A DNA stretch of 18,522 nt from an uncultured bacterium (GCA_903859225.1 CAIOLV010000116.1:1-18522); one strand, 5' to 3'. Positions 1 through 6,827 are shown, counted from the stretch's first letter. A program made the numbers and translations. Notes: a model not told the origin generated them from the letters alone.

Positions 1-12
1 GCGCGATGCCAT
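1..12 (-). CDS. Start of a second copy of the MmeI-like R-M gene (runs off the window)
   Basis: Only the ATG (12-10) and the next codons (M-A-S-R) are inside the window. They match the first codons of the truncated copy that starts at 508, with the same Shine-Dalgarno upstream. I infer that the functional full-length gene, or a further partial copy, lies to the left. Its -10 box is retained, but the -35 position is occupied by GGGCAA rather than TTGTTG, so its expression may differ from that of the copy at 508. Confidence 0.45.
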
Positions 13-76
13 GTCCCCCTCTGCACTTCTTCGTGTTGCATCCGTTCGGTTCCATTCTAGGGACTCGCAGAGTGGC
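1..76. repeat. Direct repeat, copy at the left window edge (partial)
   Basis: Positions 1-76 are identical to 497-572 and then diverge (ttgccc versus caacaa). The repeat may continue to the left of the window. Read on the minus strand it holds a -10-like TAGAAT (59-54), a 5' leader, an AGAGGGGG Shine-Dalgarno stretch and the start codon with the first codons of an MmeI-like gene. The offset between the copies is 496 bp, which is not a multiple of three. Confidence 0.95.
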
Positions 77-508
77 TTGCCCCGCCTCGGTCGTGAGGTC
101 GTCGAAGCCGATGCGAATATCGCGCTTCACGGCATTGTTGAAGTTCGTGTGGACGACGATCGTCTCCATGTCGGAGACCACGAGAAGCGGCGGGTTCAAC
201 AGGGCATCGCAGTACCGGAGGAGCTGGGCGTAGGCGGCGTCGAGGTCCTTGTGCTTGCCCTTGTACTCCCAGGCGAAGAAGCCCTTCTTCCAGACGTCGG
301 CCCAGCCCTGTCCGCCCGTCGACTTGTCGGCGCCCTTCTCGAACGTGAACCATGTGCCTTCGCTGTCCGCCTGCGCCGGGGTCTCATGACCCAGCATTCG
401 GCACAGGTCGATGAAGTGCTCTTGAGAGCCCGAGCGCTCTTTGAGCGTGGAGGGACCCCACTTGGCGACGAACTCCTGCGGCGTCATCGTCGGATTGCGC
501 GATGCCAT
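1..508 (-). CDS. Truncated MmeI-like Type IIL restriction-modification protein: N-terminal nuclease domain only
   Basis: Reading from the ATG at 508, residues 1-144 resemble the N-terminal endonuclease region of MmeI-family proteins, which fuse a PD-(D/E)xK nuclease, a DNA methyltransferase and a target-recognition domain. The catalytic pattern is visible: D71, nine residues, then E81-Y-K83, the D-X9-E-X-K spacing known for MmeI. The context W-K-K-G-F-F-A-W-E-Y-K-G-K-H-K is typical of the family. After residue 144 (position 77) the frame enters the second copy of the 5' leader, out of frame by one, and stays open to the window edge. Methyltransferase motifs are therefore absent from this reading frame. 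If the duplication continues identically it would stop about 40 codons further left. I regard it as a 5' gene fragment made by partial tandem duplication. An alternative start is Met8 (MTPQEF). AGAGG five bases upstream supports the ATG at 508. Confidence 0.75.
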   Translation of the reverse strand, partial: MASRNPTMTPQEFVAKWGPSTLKERSGSQEHFIDLCRMLGHETPAQADSEGTWFTFEKGADKSTGGQGWADVWKKGFFAWEYKGKHKDLDAAYAQLLRYCDALLNPPLLVVSDMETIVVHTNFNNAVKRDIRIGFDDLTTEAGQATLRVPRMEPNGCNTKKCRGGHGIA

Positions 509-572
509 GTCCCCCTCTGCACTTCTTCGTGTTGCATCCGTTCGGTTCCATTCTAGGGACTCGCAGAGTGGC
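497..572. repeat. Direct repeat, second copy
   Basis: Identical over 76 bp to 1-76. It spans the minus-strand leader, Shine-Dalgarno and first codons of the MmeI-like fragment. It ends at 572, exactly between the presumed -10 (555-550) and -35 (578-573) boxes of that gene. Confidence 0.95.
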
Positions 573-578
573 CAACAA
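550..578 (-). promoter_or_regulatory. Sigma-70-like promoter of the MmeI-like fragment
   Basis: On the minus strand, TTGTTG (578-573), a 17-bp spacer and TAGAAT (555-550) precede the ATG at 508, leaving a leader of about 35 nt with an AGAGGGGG Shine-Dalgarno. The match was found by eye. Confidence 0.5.
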
Positions 579-607
579 GCGGACACGGTGTATGCCGAGA
601 ACCCGTC

Positions 608-781
608 TCACCGCAGAGGACGCAGAGGTCGCGGAGGAACCCTGCGGCAGACGAGTGAACCGCCCCGCTGTGGCGTCGGAGCTTGTCTCCGACGCCCTGT
701 TCGACACGCCAACGTCGCACACAAGGTGCGACGCTACAGTGAACCTGTCTTGCTCCGCGACCTCCGCGCGCTCTGCGGTGA
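608..781. repeat. Nested palindromic intergenic element (174 bp)
   Basis: Outer arms 608-636 and 753-781 are inverted repeats, 26 of 29 positions matching, of the form TCACCGCAGAG...GGTCGCGGAG. Inside lie two inverted copies of a 27-nt hairpin unit, 668-694 and 713-739, which agree at 22 of 27 positions. The left unit folds as a perfect 10-bp stem (672-681 with 687-696) around CTTGT. The right unit folds as a perfect 8-bp stem (713-720 with 726-733) around ACAAG, the complement of the left loop. No gene lies in this stretch between the divergent MmeI-like fragment and rarA. A related outer arm recurs at 10849-10877. Confidence 0.85.
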
Positions 782-797
782 TGTGTTGCTGTCGCGA

Positions 798-828
798 TTG
801 TGAAACGTCGCCGCGTAGGGACTACGAT
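798..828 (+). promoter_or_regulatory. Possible promoter of rarA
   Basis: TTGTGA (798-803), a long 19-bp spacer and TACGAT (823-828) end six bases before the ATG at 835, so transcription would begin at or beside the start codon. There is no Shine-Dalgarno close to the ATG, and the nearest AGGG (817-820) is 14 bases away. This is weak evidence, but it matches the better leaderless case at rnpA. Confidence 0.3.
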
Positions 829-834
829 CGTCAC

Positions 835-2184
835 ATGGCCAGCCTGTTCGAGCCGGAAGCGCGCGCATCTGAACCGACCGCTGAGAGTCCGCTTGCCGAC
901 CGCATGCGTCCGCGGACACTCGACGAGGTCGCAGGCCAGAGGAAGCTTCTCGGCAAGGACGGCCCATTGCGCGCGGCGATCGAAAAGGGGATGTGTCGAT
1001 CGTTCCTCTTCTGGGGCCCGCCGGGAACGGGAAAGACGACGCTTGGCCGCATCCTGTCGGAGAAGACGGGCGCGCGCTTCGTACACCTTTCGGCCGCGCT
1101 CACCGGCGTGAAGGATGTGCGCGCCGTGTTGGAGGCGTCCCGCTTCCGTTGGCGCTCCGGCGGCCGGCCCGACCTTCTCTTCCTCGACGAGATCCACCGC
1201 TTCAACCGCGCGCAGCAGGACGTGCTCCTCTCGTACCTCGAAGAAGGGAGCGTCATGTTCGTCGGCGCGACGACCGAGAACCCCTCGTTCGCGCTCACCT
1301 CGGCCTTGCTCTCGCGCAGCCAGCTCTTCCCGTTTGAGCCGCTCGAGGAAGTCGACCTCGAGACGCTGATCGATCGCGCAATCGCTGACCCGCGCGGCTT
1401 CGGCGGCGCGTTCACGCTGACCGAGAAAGGACGCCAACTCCTGCTGGCCGTGGCGGACGGCGACGCACGCCGCGCCCTGACGGCTCTCGACCTCGCGGCC
1501 TCCGTTGCGGAGGGGACGACGATCGACGAAGACACGGTTTCTCATGCCGTGCAGCGGAAGGGCTTCCGCTACGACCGCGCCGGGGACGAGCACTACAACA
1601 TGATCTCGGCGCTCCACAAGTCGATCCGCAACTCGGACCCCGATGCGGCCCTCTACTGGCTGGCGCGGATGCTGGAAGGCGGCGAGGATCCGCGGTTCAT
1701 CGCGCGGCGCCTGTTGCGGGTCGCATCGGAGGACGTCGGGCTCGCCGACCCTCGCGGCATCGAACAGGCTGTGGCGGCGTGGAAGGCCGTCGAGGTTATG
1801 GGCGTGCCGGAGTGCGACCTCGCGCTTGCGCAGGCTGCTGTTTACCTCTCCGTCGCGCCGAAGAGCAACGCGCTCTACGTAGGCCTTGCCGCGGCGAAGG
1901 AAGACGTGGTGAATCGCCCGGTCGAAGAAGTGCCGCTCCACATGCGGAATGCGCCGACGGCGATGATGCAGGGCCTGGGGTACGCGGACGGGTATCTCTA
2001 CGCGCACGACTTTCCCGAGGGTGTCGCTCCGATGAAGTGCCTGCCCGACGAACTTGCCGACCGCACCTACTATCGTCCCTCGACGCACGGGAGTGAGCAG
2101 GCCATCGGCGAGCGTCTCCGCCGCCTGCGCGCCCTCGCAAATCGCGAGCCTGCACCCAGCGGGAAAGACGGCCGCGGCCCGTAG
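835..2184 (+). CDS. rarA: Replication-associated recombination protein RarA (MgsA), AAA+ ATPase
   Basis: 449 residues, the usual size for RarA/MgsA/WRNIP1, a clamp-loader-like AAA+ ATPase that acts at stalled replication forks and interacts with SSB. Visible motifs are Walker A GPPGTGKTT (61-69), Walker B LLFLDEIHRFN with D118-E119, and sensor 1 GATTENPSF. The C-terminal tetramerisation part has the family blocks GGEDPRFIARRLLRVASEDVG, then MRNAPTAMM and LPDELADRTYY. The start is set at 835 because the homologous sequence begins at MASLFEPEA. The frame is open further upstream to 502, but that part runs through the palindromic intergenic element and shows no family similarity. The gene is divergent from the MmeI-like fragment and convergent with the acyl-CoA synthetase gene. 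Confidence 0.95.
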   Translation: MASLFEPEARASEPTAESPLADRMRPRTLDEVAGQRKLLGKDGPLRAAIEKGMCRSFLFWGPPGTGKTTLGRILSEKTGARFVHLSAALTGVKDVRAVLEASRFRWRSGGRPDLLFLDEIHRFNRAQQDVLLSYLEEGSVMFVGATTENPSFALTSALLSRSQLFPFEPLEEVDLETLIDRAIADPRGFGGAFTLTEKGRQLLLAVADGDARRALTALDLAASVAEGTTIDEDTVSHAVQRKGFRYDRAGDEHYNMISALHKSIRNSDPDAALYWLARMLEGGEDPRFIARRLLRVASEDVGLADPRGIEQAVAAWKAVEVMGVPECDLALAQAAVYLSVAPKSNALYVGLAAAKEDVVNRPVEEVPLHMRNAPTAMMQGLGYADGYLYAHDFPEGVAPMKCLPDELADRTYYRPSTHGSEQAIGERLRRLRALANREPAPSGKDGRGP

Positions 2185-2192
2185 GCCGCGGC
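2171..2192. terminator. Hairpin between convergent rarA and fadD-like genes
   Basis: GCCGCGGCC (2171-2179) pairs perfectly with GGCCGCGGC (2184-2192) around a CGTA loop. The rarA stop codon TAG (2182-2184) straddles the loop and the second arm. The structure is symmetric, so it could act for both converging genes. No T-tract follows on either strand, so a classic intrinsic terminator is not shown. Confidence 0.5.
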
Positions 2193-2219
2193 ACGCTCTC
2201 TCCGTGTGAGGCGTATCTT

Positions 2220-3869
2220 CTATGTTGCCGGCTTGTAGAGATAGCGTTTGATGTCGAGCTTGACGCTCTTCTGGAACGGCTCGTCGACGAGCGTGAGGGA
2301 CTCCTTATACTTGATGCGCTTGAACATTGCCAGGTTCTCGCACTTCTCCTTCACGGCCTCCCAGATCATCTCGAGCGCTGCGTCTTTGTCCCCGTCCTTC
2401 ACGCCGTGTGCCTTGAGGAAGGTCCAGTTGGGATAGATCTCGGCGCACACCGTGGGCACTCCCTGTCGATCGCCTTGGTAGACCATGACTTCCTCGATCG
2501 ACGGGATCGTGACAAGCTCCCACTCGATCTCTTCCGGATACACGTTCTTGCCGGTCTCGAGGACGATGACGTTCTTCGCGCGGCCGCACAGAACGAGTCG
2601 GCCGTTCCTGTACGACCCGAGGTCGCCGGTGTGGAACCAGCCGTCCGGCTCGAGCACCTCGGCCGTCGCCTCGGGGTTCTTGTAGTAGCCGGCCATGACG
2701 CCCGGACCGCGGGCCATGACCTCCCCGACGCCTGTGTCGTCCGGACCTTCAATGCGGATCTCGACATCCTCGATCGTCTTCATGCCGGGCTGGTCGTTGA
2801 AGGCCTCGCACATCGTGAGAAGCGGCGACGTCTCGGTCAGTCCGTAGCCCTCGAGGATTCCCAACCCGAGATGGCGCAAACCCGCAGCGGAAACCGGGCT
2901 CAGCGGCGCGCCACCCGAGGCGAAGAAGCGGAACTGCTTGCCGAACAGCTTGTTGCGCACAAGCCGCCCCATCAGGGTGGGCGACAGGTGGTAGATGACG
3001 TGCTTGATCGCGCTCTTCTCGATCGACTCGGTGATCCTTCCGTGAAGGACGTTGAACAACTTGGGCACGCCGAGGAGGATCGTTGGCTTGGCGCTACGCA
3101 TGACCTCCGTCAGGTTACGGTCGACGGGCGTGTACGTCGTCGTTGCGCCGGTGACCAGCGGGCAGATGAGGGTCATCGTGAGTCCGTAGATGTGGTTCCA
3201 CGGGACGATGGAGAGGAAGCGATCCTCCGGCCTCAGTTCGACGACCTTCTGAGCCGCCAGCGTGTTGGACGAGATGTTGGCGTGCGTCAGCATCGCGCCC
3301 TTGGCGTTGCCTGTCGTGCCGGACGTGTACATCAGAATGGCGAGGTCGGACGGTGCGACGTCGATGAGAGGCAGGGGGTTCTTGCCGAGGAGGAGCGCGT
3401 CGAGGAAGAGAACGTTCTCGTCTTTCGATCGGTCCATCGAGACAAGGAACGCGCTGCCGAGGGATCCCGCGTCTCGAATCGCCACGAGGTCGTCCATCTT
3501 GCTGCCCGAGGCGATGACGCCCTTCACCTGAGCCTCGATGAGGATGCGCTCGATCTCGTTCTTCTGCAGCTCGGGGTCGAGGGGAACCACGGTGGCTCCG
3601 CAGCGAAGGATGGCGAAGAAGCTCGTTGCCCAGGCGGTTCTCGGCTTTGCCGCGAGCGCCACGCGGTCGCCGCGCCCGACGCCCAGATCCTTCAGCGCGG
3701 TCGCTAGGCGCCCGACCATCTCAGCGAGCCGCCCGTAGGACACTTCGTTGAGAACGAACTGCGTTCCACGCGCGCTACGGCGCTCCTTGGGCACCGGCAT
3801 CCGTAGCGCGATGCGATCCTTGTAGCTTTGGACCGCATCCTCAAACAACCGAGAAACGGTGGGGTACAT
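2220..3869 (-). CDS. AMP-binding long-chain acyl-CoA synthetase (FadD/FAA1-like)
   Basis: 549 residues of the ANL adenylate-forming family, which activates a carboxylic (probably long-chain fatty) acid with ATP and loads it onto CoA. Visible motifs are the phosphate-binding loop YTSGTTGNAKG (181-191), EGYGLTETSP, a GWFHTGDLG block and GRAKNVIVLETGKNVYPEEIE. The C-terminal catalytic lysine is expected in the stretch PFQKSVKLDIKR. This lacks the common SGK of the A10 motif but resembles the T-x-x-x-K-x-K-R endings of long-chain enzymes. AAGGAGG (3882-3876) lies six bases before the ATG at 3869 and only three before an adjacent GTG at 3872, so I chose the ATG. That Shine-Dalgarno overlaps the trxB stop codon, so the two are co-translated in an operon. 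The precise acid substrate cannot be read from sequence. Confidence 0.9.
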   Translation of the reverse strand: MYPTVSRLFEDAVQSYKDRIALRMPVPKERRSARGTQFVLNEVSYGRLAEMVGRLATALKDLGVGRGDRVALAAKPRTAWATSFFAILRCGATVVPLDPELQKNEIERILIEAQVKGVIASGSKMDDLVAIRDAGSLGSAFLVSMDRSKDENVLFLDALLLGKNPLPLIDVAPSDLAILMYTSGTTGNAKGAMLTHANISSNTLAAQKVVELRPEDRFLSIVPWNHIYGLTMTLICPLVTGATTTYTPVDRNLTEVMRSAKPTILLGVPKLFNVLHGRITESIEKSAIKHVIYHLSPTLMGRLVRNKLFGKQFRFFASGGAPLSPVSAAGLRHLGLGILEGYGLTETSPLLTMCEAFNDQPGMKTIEDVEIRIEGPDDTGVGEVMARGPGVMAGYYKNPEATAEVLEPDGWFHTGDLGSYRNGRLVLCGRAKNVIVLETGKNVYPEEIEWELVTIPSIEEVMVYQGDRQGVPTVCAEIYPNWTFLKAHGVKDGDKDAALEMIWEAVKEKCENLAMFKRIKYKESLTLVDEPFQKSVKLDIKRYLYKPAT

Positions 3870-3881
3870 CACGTGCCTCCT

Positions 3882-4889
3882 TCATCCAACCTTCCGCCCA
3901 CGCACAGCGACGGGGTCCGGTCCGCACGAGTCGACACCGAGCAACTCGTGCGAAAGGTAGTGCTCCACCTCGAGCGCCGCCATTGCGCCATCTCCGGCCG
4001 CGACGATCGCTTGGGAGTAGCGATGAGCTCCGCGCCGCGCGTCTCCCGCGGCGAAGACCCCTGCCACGCTGGTTCGCAGCCGCTCGTCCGTAACGAGGTA
4101 GCCATCGTCCAACTCTACCGATCCGCGCAGGAAATCCGTCTGCGGAATCCTGCCGATGTTGACGAACACGGCGTCCGCGGCGATCTCCTCGACGCCGCCG
4201 GTGCTTAGCTCTTTCAGCCGAATCGCCGAGACGAACGCCTCTCCGACGATCTCCTCGATCGCACGGTCCCAGAGGAACCGAACTTTCGGGTGCTCTTCGG
4301 CGCGACGGCGCATCGAGACCGACGCGCGAATGGCCGTCGGATCGTCTTTCGGGTGCCGCACGACGATCGAGACCCGGGACGCGAAGCGAGTCAGGAACAG
4401 GGCCTCCATCAGTGCGGAATCGCCGGCGCCGACCACGACGATGTGCCGATCGCGGAAGAAGTAGCCGTCGCAGGTCGCGCAGTACGAGACGCCACGCCCC
4501 TTGAGGCGGGCGGCCCCTTCCACTCCGAGTTCCCGCGGGCGCGAACCGGGGCAAACGATGATCGCGCGAGCTTCGACGGCGCCCTGCTCCGTGACCACGC
4601 GGTGCGTCGTCTTGCCTGGCTCAATCCCGATGACCTCGTCCTGGACGATCTCCGCCCCGAGCTGCTCCGCTTGCCGCCGAAGTTGTGCCATCAACTCCGG
4701 AGCGGAGACGGGATCCCCGGTCCCGGGCCAGTTCTCGATCAGGTCGGTCTCGTTCAACTGGCCTCCGGGGACGGCCTTCTCGAGGACGAGGGGGGCGAGG
4801 AGCGAGCGTCCGGCATATACGGCCGCCGTCAGGCCGGCCGGCCCGGCGCCGACAATCGCCACGTTACGAACGGAGGGGATTCCTCTCAT
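3882..4889 (-). CDS. trxB: Thioredoxin reductase-like FAD/NAD(P)-dependent oxidoreductase
   Basis: 335 residues, near the family's usual 310-330. Visible are the N-terminal FAD dinucleotide fold IVGAGPAGL (12-20), PGGQL, the redox-active CATC (C137, C140) in GVSYCATCDGYFFRD, the second nucleotide-binding loop VVGAGDSALMEA, and a C-terminal FAD block with G-D-A. This enzyme normally passes electrons from NADPH to thioredoxin in the cytoplasm. The NADPH-phosphate motif HRRxxxR is not intact: the equivalent region reads VRHPKDDPTAIRAS (177-190), so coenzyme preference is uncertain. The start at 4889 is where family similarity begins, and no strong Shine-Dalgarno is seen. The gene sits 22 bp after xseB and 12 bp before the fadD-like ATG, within one minus-strand operon. 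No thioredoxin gene is in the window. Confidence 0.9.
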   Translation of the reverse strand: MRGIPSVRNVAIVGAGPAGLTAAVYAGRSLLAPLVLEKAVPGGQLNETDLIENWPGTGDPVSAPELMAQLRRQAEQLGAEIVQDEVIGIEPGKTTHRVVTEQGAVEARAIIVCPGSRPRELGVEGAARLKGRGVSYCATCDGYFFRDRHIVVVGAGDSALMEALFLTRFASRVSIVVRHPKDDPTAIRASVSMRRRAEEHPKVRFLWDRAIEEIVGEAFVSAIRLKELSTGGVEEIAADAVFVNIGRIPQTDFLRGSVELDDGYLVTDERLRTSVAGVFAAGDARRGAHRYSQAIVAAGDGAMAALEVEHYLSHELLGVDSCGPDPVAVRGRKVG

Positions 4890-4911
4890 GGTCGCGATTA
4901 TCGGGAAAGCC

Positions 4912-5127
4912 CTACGAAACGTCAAAAGGCTCGACCGACAGCGTCTCTTTCGCCTGTTCGACGACCTGATCGATGCGGAGTCGGGCCGCGTCCAGTTGCT
5001 GCTTCGTGGCTGCTGCGAGCGCGAGGCCCTCTTCGAACAGCCCGATCGCCTCGTCAAGCGGCAACTCACCCCGTTCGAGCTTGGCCGTGATCTCCTCCAG
5101 TTTTGCGAGAGCCTGCTCGATCTTCAT
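4912..5127 (-). CDS. xseB: Exodeoxyribonuclease VII small subunit
   Basis: 71 residues, typical for XseB (about 65-85). The start MKIEQALAKLEEITAKLERGELPLDEAI and the following L-F-E-E-G heptad-like helix are characteristic of this two-helix subunit, several copies of which wrap each XseA. Its ATG (5127-5125) overlaps the xseA stop by four bases (ATGA), indicating translational coupling and stoichiometric production. A GGAG about ten bases upstream lies inside the xseA end. trxB follows after 22 bp. Confidence 0.95.
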   Translation of the reverse strand: MKIEQALAKLEEITAKLERGELPLDEAIGLFEEGLALAAATKQQLDAARLRIDQVVEQAKETLSVEPFDVS

Positions 5128-6338
5128 TCCTGTTTCACTCCTTCGACGCGCGATTGGATGCGCCCCTGCGCGAGCACCGTCTCGATCTCCATGCCCGGTG
5201 CGGCATCGGAGGCGCGACGCAACGGGGTCTTGGCCCCTACGGCGTACGTGATCGAATACCCGCGCTCGAGCGGCCGCCGCGGATCGGTCAGCCGCAGGAC
5301 ATCTTCGGCATGCCGGAGGCGATCGATCTGCGGGTGGAGCGACGCGCGCGGGAAGCGGAGAAGCTGACCGACGTGCAGATCGAGCTTCTGCTCGCGCGTC
5401 TCGACGAGACGTCGCGGTTCACGAGCGAGCGACGCGCGCAGCGTCGAGCGCAGAGAGCGCTCGGCCGACGTCCACCGCGCCTCGACGGCGGCGCGCAGGC
5501 GTTCCGCTACGCGCTGCACGGAGTCCGCGATCTCGGCGCCATCGGGCGTCGTCAGTTCCGCAGCAGCGGACGGCGTCGGGGCGTGCAGGTCGGCGACGAA
5601 GTCGGTCATCGAAACGTCGACGTCGTGCCCGACGGCGGACACGATGGGAATTGGACTCGCGTAGACGGCTCGCGCGACGCGCTCGTCGTTGAACGCCGCG
5701 AGGTCCTCCGCGGCGCCGCCGCCGCGCCCGAGGATGACGAAGTCAAGCGGAGCTCGCTCGAGGGAGAACCGTCCGGCTCGTTCGAGCGCCGCCACGAGTT
5801 CTGTCGGCGCGGCATCACCTTGCACAGACGATGGGAAGAGAACGACGCGCGCGAGCGGCCAGCGCCGCCCGAGCACGGCGAGAATGTCGTGCAGCGCCGC
5901 GCCGGTAGGCGACGTGACGACGCCGATGAGCGCCGGGAAGGCGGGCAGCGGCCGCTTGTGAGAGGCTTCGAACAGCCCTTCCTGGCGGAGCTTCTCCTTC
6001 AGGCGTTCGAAGGCCGCGTGAAGGAGCCCGGCGCCGACGGGCTGGACGAGAGACGCAACGAACTGGTACCTGCCGCGCGGCTCGTAGACCGTCGCCCGGC
6101 CGAACACGAGGACGACCATGCCGGGCTCGATCGCCGCGAGAAGAGGCGCGCGGCCGCGGAAGCGAACGACGTCGATCTCTGCTTCGGAGTCCTTGAGCGA
6201 GAAGTAAACGTGTCCCGAGGGCGCGCGAGACACCTCGCCGACCTCGCCCTTCATCCACACGTCGCCGAGTTCGGTCTCCAGGAGGCCGCGTGCGGCGCGG
6301 TTGAGTTCTGAGACGGTGTACACGCGCACTTCGTTCAT
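5124..6338 (-). CDS. xseA: Exodeoxyribonuclease VII large subunit
   Basis: 404 residues. The protein starts with the family-typical VYTVSELNRAARGLLE and an N-terminal OB-fold for single-stranded DNA binding (about residues 1-95, with VWMKGEVGEVSRAPSGHVYFSLKD). The catalytic domain follows, with GVVTSPTGAALHDI and the signature DFVILGRGGGAAEDL...FNDERVARA, then SAVGHDVDVSMTDFVADLHAPTPSAAAE. A helical C-terminal region ends in RGYSI. With XseB it degrades single-stranded DNA into acid-soluble oligonucleotides in repair and recombination. The frame is open further upstream to 6581, but similarity starts at 6338. A -10-like TACACT (6353-6348) ends nine bases before the ATG, so the leader is probably very short. 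It is divergent from rnpA. Confidence 0.95.
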   Translation of the reverse strand: MNEVRVYTVSELNRAARGLLETELGDVWMKGEVGEVSRAPSGHVYFSLKDSEAEIDVVRFRGRAPLLAAIEPGMVVLVFGRATVYEPRGRYQFVASLVQPVGAGLLHAAFERLKEKLRQEGLFEASHKRPLPAFPALIGVVTSPTGAALHDILAVLGRRWPLARVVLFPSSVQGDAAPTELVAALERAGRFSLERAPLDFVILGRGGGAAEDLAAFNDERVARAVYASPIPIVSAVGHDVDVSMTDFVADLHAPTPSAAAELTTPDGAEIADSVQRVAERLRAAVEARWTSAERSLRSTLRASLAREPRRLVETREQKLDLHVGQLLRFPRASLHPQIDRLRHAEDVLRLTDPRRPLERGYSITYAVGAKTPLRRASDAAPGMEIETVLAQGRIQSRVEGVKQE

Positions 6339-6429
6339 GGGCGGCCGAGTGTACCCGCTCTCCGCGAGGACACTCCCGGGCGTGAGTCTACTCGCGCGGG
6401 CGCAGCGGTATGGAAGCGACGAGCAAACC

Positions 6430-6458
6430 TTGAAGACGAGCGCGCTTGCCACTATAGT
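6430..6458 (+). promoter_or_regulatory. Promoter of the rnpA-greA-lysS operon, apparently leaderless
   Basis: TTGAAG (6430-6435), a 17-bp spacer and TATAGT (6453-6458) form a good sigma-70-like promoter. The expected transcription start seven bases downstream is the A of the rnpA ATG at 6465, leaving no room for a Shine-Dalgarno. The match was read by eye. Confidence 0.65.
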
Positions 6459-6464
6459 TCGCGT

Positions 6465-6827
6465 ATGTCTTGCGGCAGTGAGGGCCGTTTTCCCGTCACG
6501 ATGCGCCTCAAGAGACAAGGGGACATCCAACGCGTCTTTCGAAGCGGTCGAGTCACGACGGGAACGTGTCTCTCTCTGCATGTTCTGCCGTGCGAGACGG
6601 GTCCCCGGCTGGGGATCGTGATCTCGCGCCGGTACGGTTCGGCGGTCGAGCGGAATCGTGCGAAGCGGAAGATCCGCGAGGCGTTTCGCCGCTGTGCGAA
6701 GGACCTACCGAAGGTGGACATCATCGTCCGACCTCAGGCGGGGTGCCGTGAGGCGACGGTGGATGGAATTGCACAGCTTTTTTTGGATGGGGTGAATCGG
6801 ACGATGGATAGGGAGGGTCGCCCATGA
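6465..6827 (+). CDS. rnpA: Ribonuclease P protein component
   Basis: 120 residues, normal for RnpA, which binds the RNase P RNA and helps it recognise pre-tRNA leaders. The core begins RLKRQGDIQRVFRSG, and the signature arginine-rich helix VERNRAKRKIREAFRR lies at about 61-76. An internal Met13 (position 6501) could be the start instead, since many family members begin about there. The promoter placement favours the ATG at 6465 on a leaderless message, and no Shine-Dalgarno sits at a useful distance from either. In most bacteria rnpA follows rpmH, but here no rpmH is adjacent: the upstream neighbour is divergent xseA and the downstream neighbour is greA, overlapping by ATGA. A run of seven T (6778-6784) is within the coding sequence. 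Confidence 0.93.
   Translation: MSCGSEGRFPVTMRLKRQGDIQRVFRSGRVTTGTCLSLHVLPCETGPRLGIVISRRYGSAVERNRAKRKIREAFRRCAKDLPKVDIIVRPQAGCREATVDGIAQLFLDGVNRTMDREGRP

Noticed and set aside
502..834. Upstream extension of the rarA frame
   Set aside because: It would translate the palindromic element and the duplicated leader. Family similarity begins at the ATG at 835.
553..2088. Long minus-strand open frame antisense to rarA
   Set aside because: It is arginine- and histidine-rich with no recognisable family and lies fully opposite a clear RarA. GC-rich coding DNA commonly leaves the opposite frame open.
2406..3707. 433-codon plus-strand frame opposite the acyl-CoA synthetase gene
   Set aside because: Low-complexity composition rich in Arg, Asp and Val, with no motif. 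The minus-strand gene has all ANL motifs and a Shine-Dalgarno.
5103..6311. 402-codon plus-strand frame opposite xseA
   Set aside because: It is a shadow of the xseA reading frame, without family similarity or a start signal.
6339..6581. Upstream extension of the xseA frame
   Set aside because: It would overlap rnpA and its promoter. Conserved XseA sequence begins at 6338.
6777..6785. Run of seven T in rnpA as a programmed frameshift site
   Set aside because: The zero frame gives a full-length normal RnpA, and no stimulatory structure or alternative product is evident.
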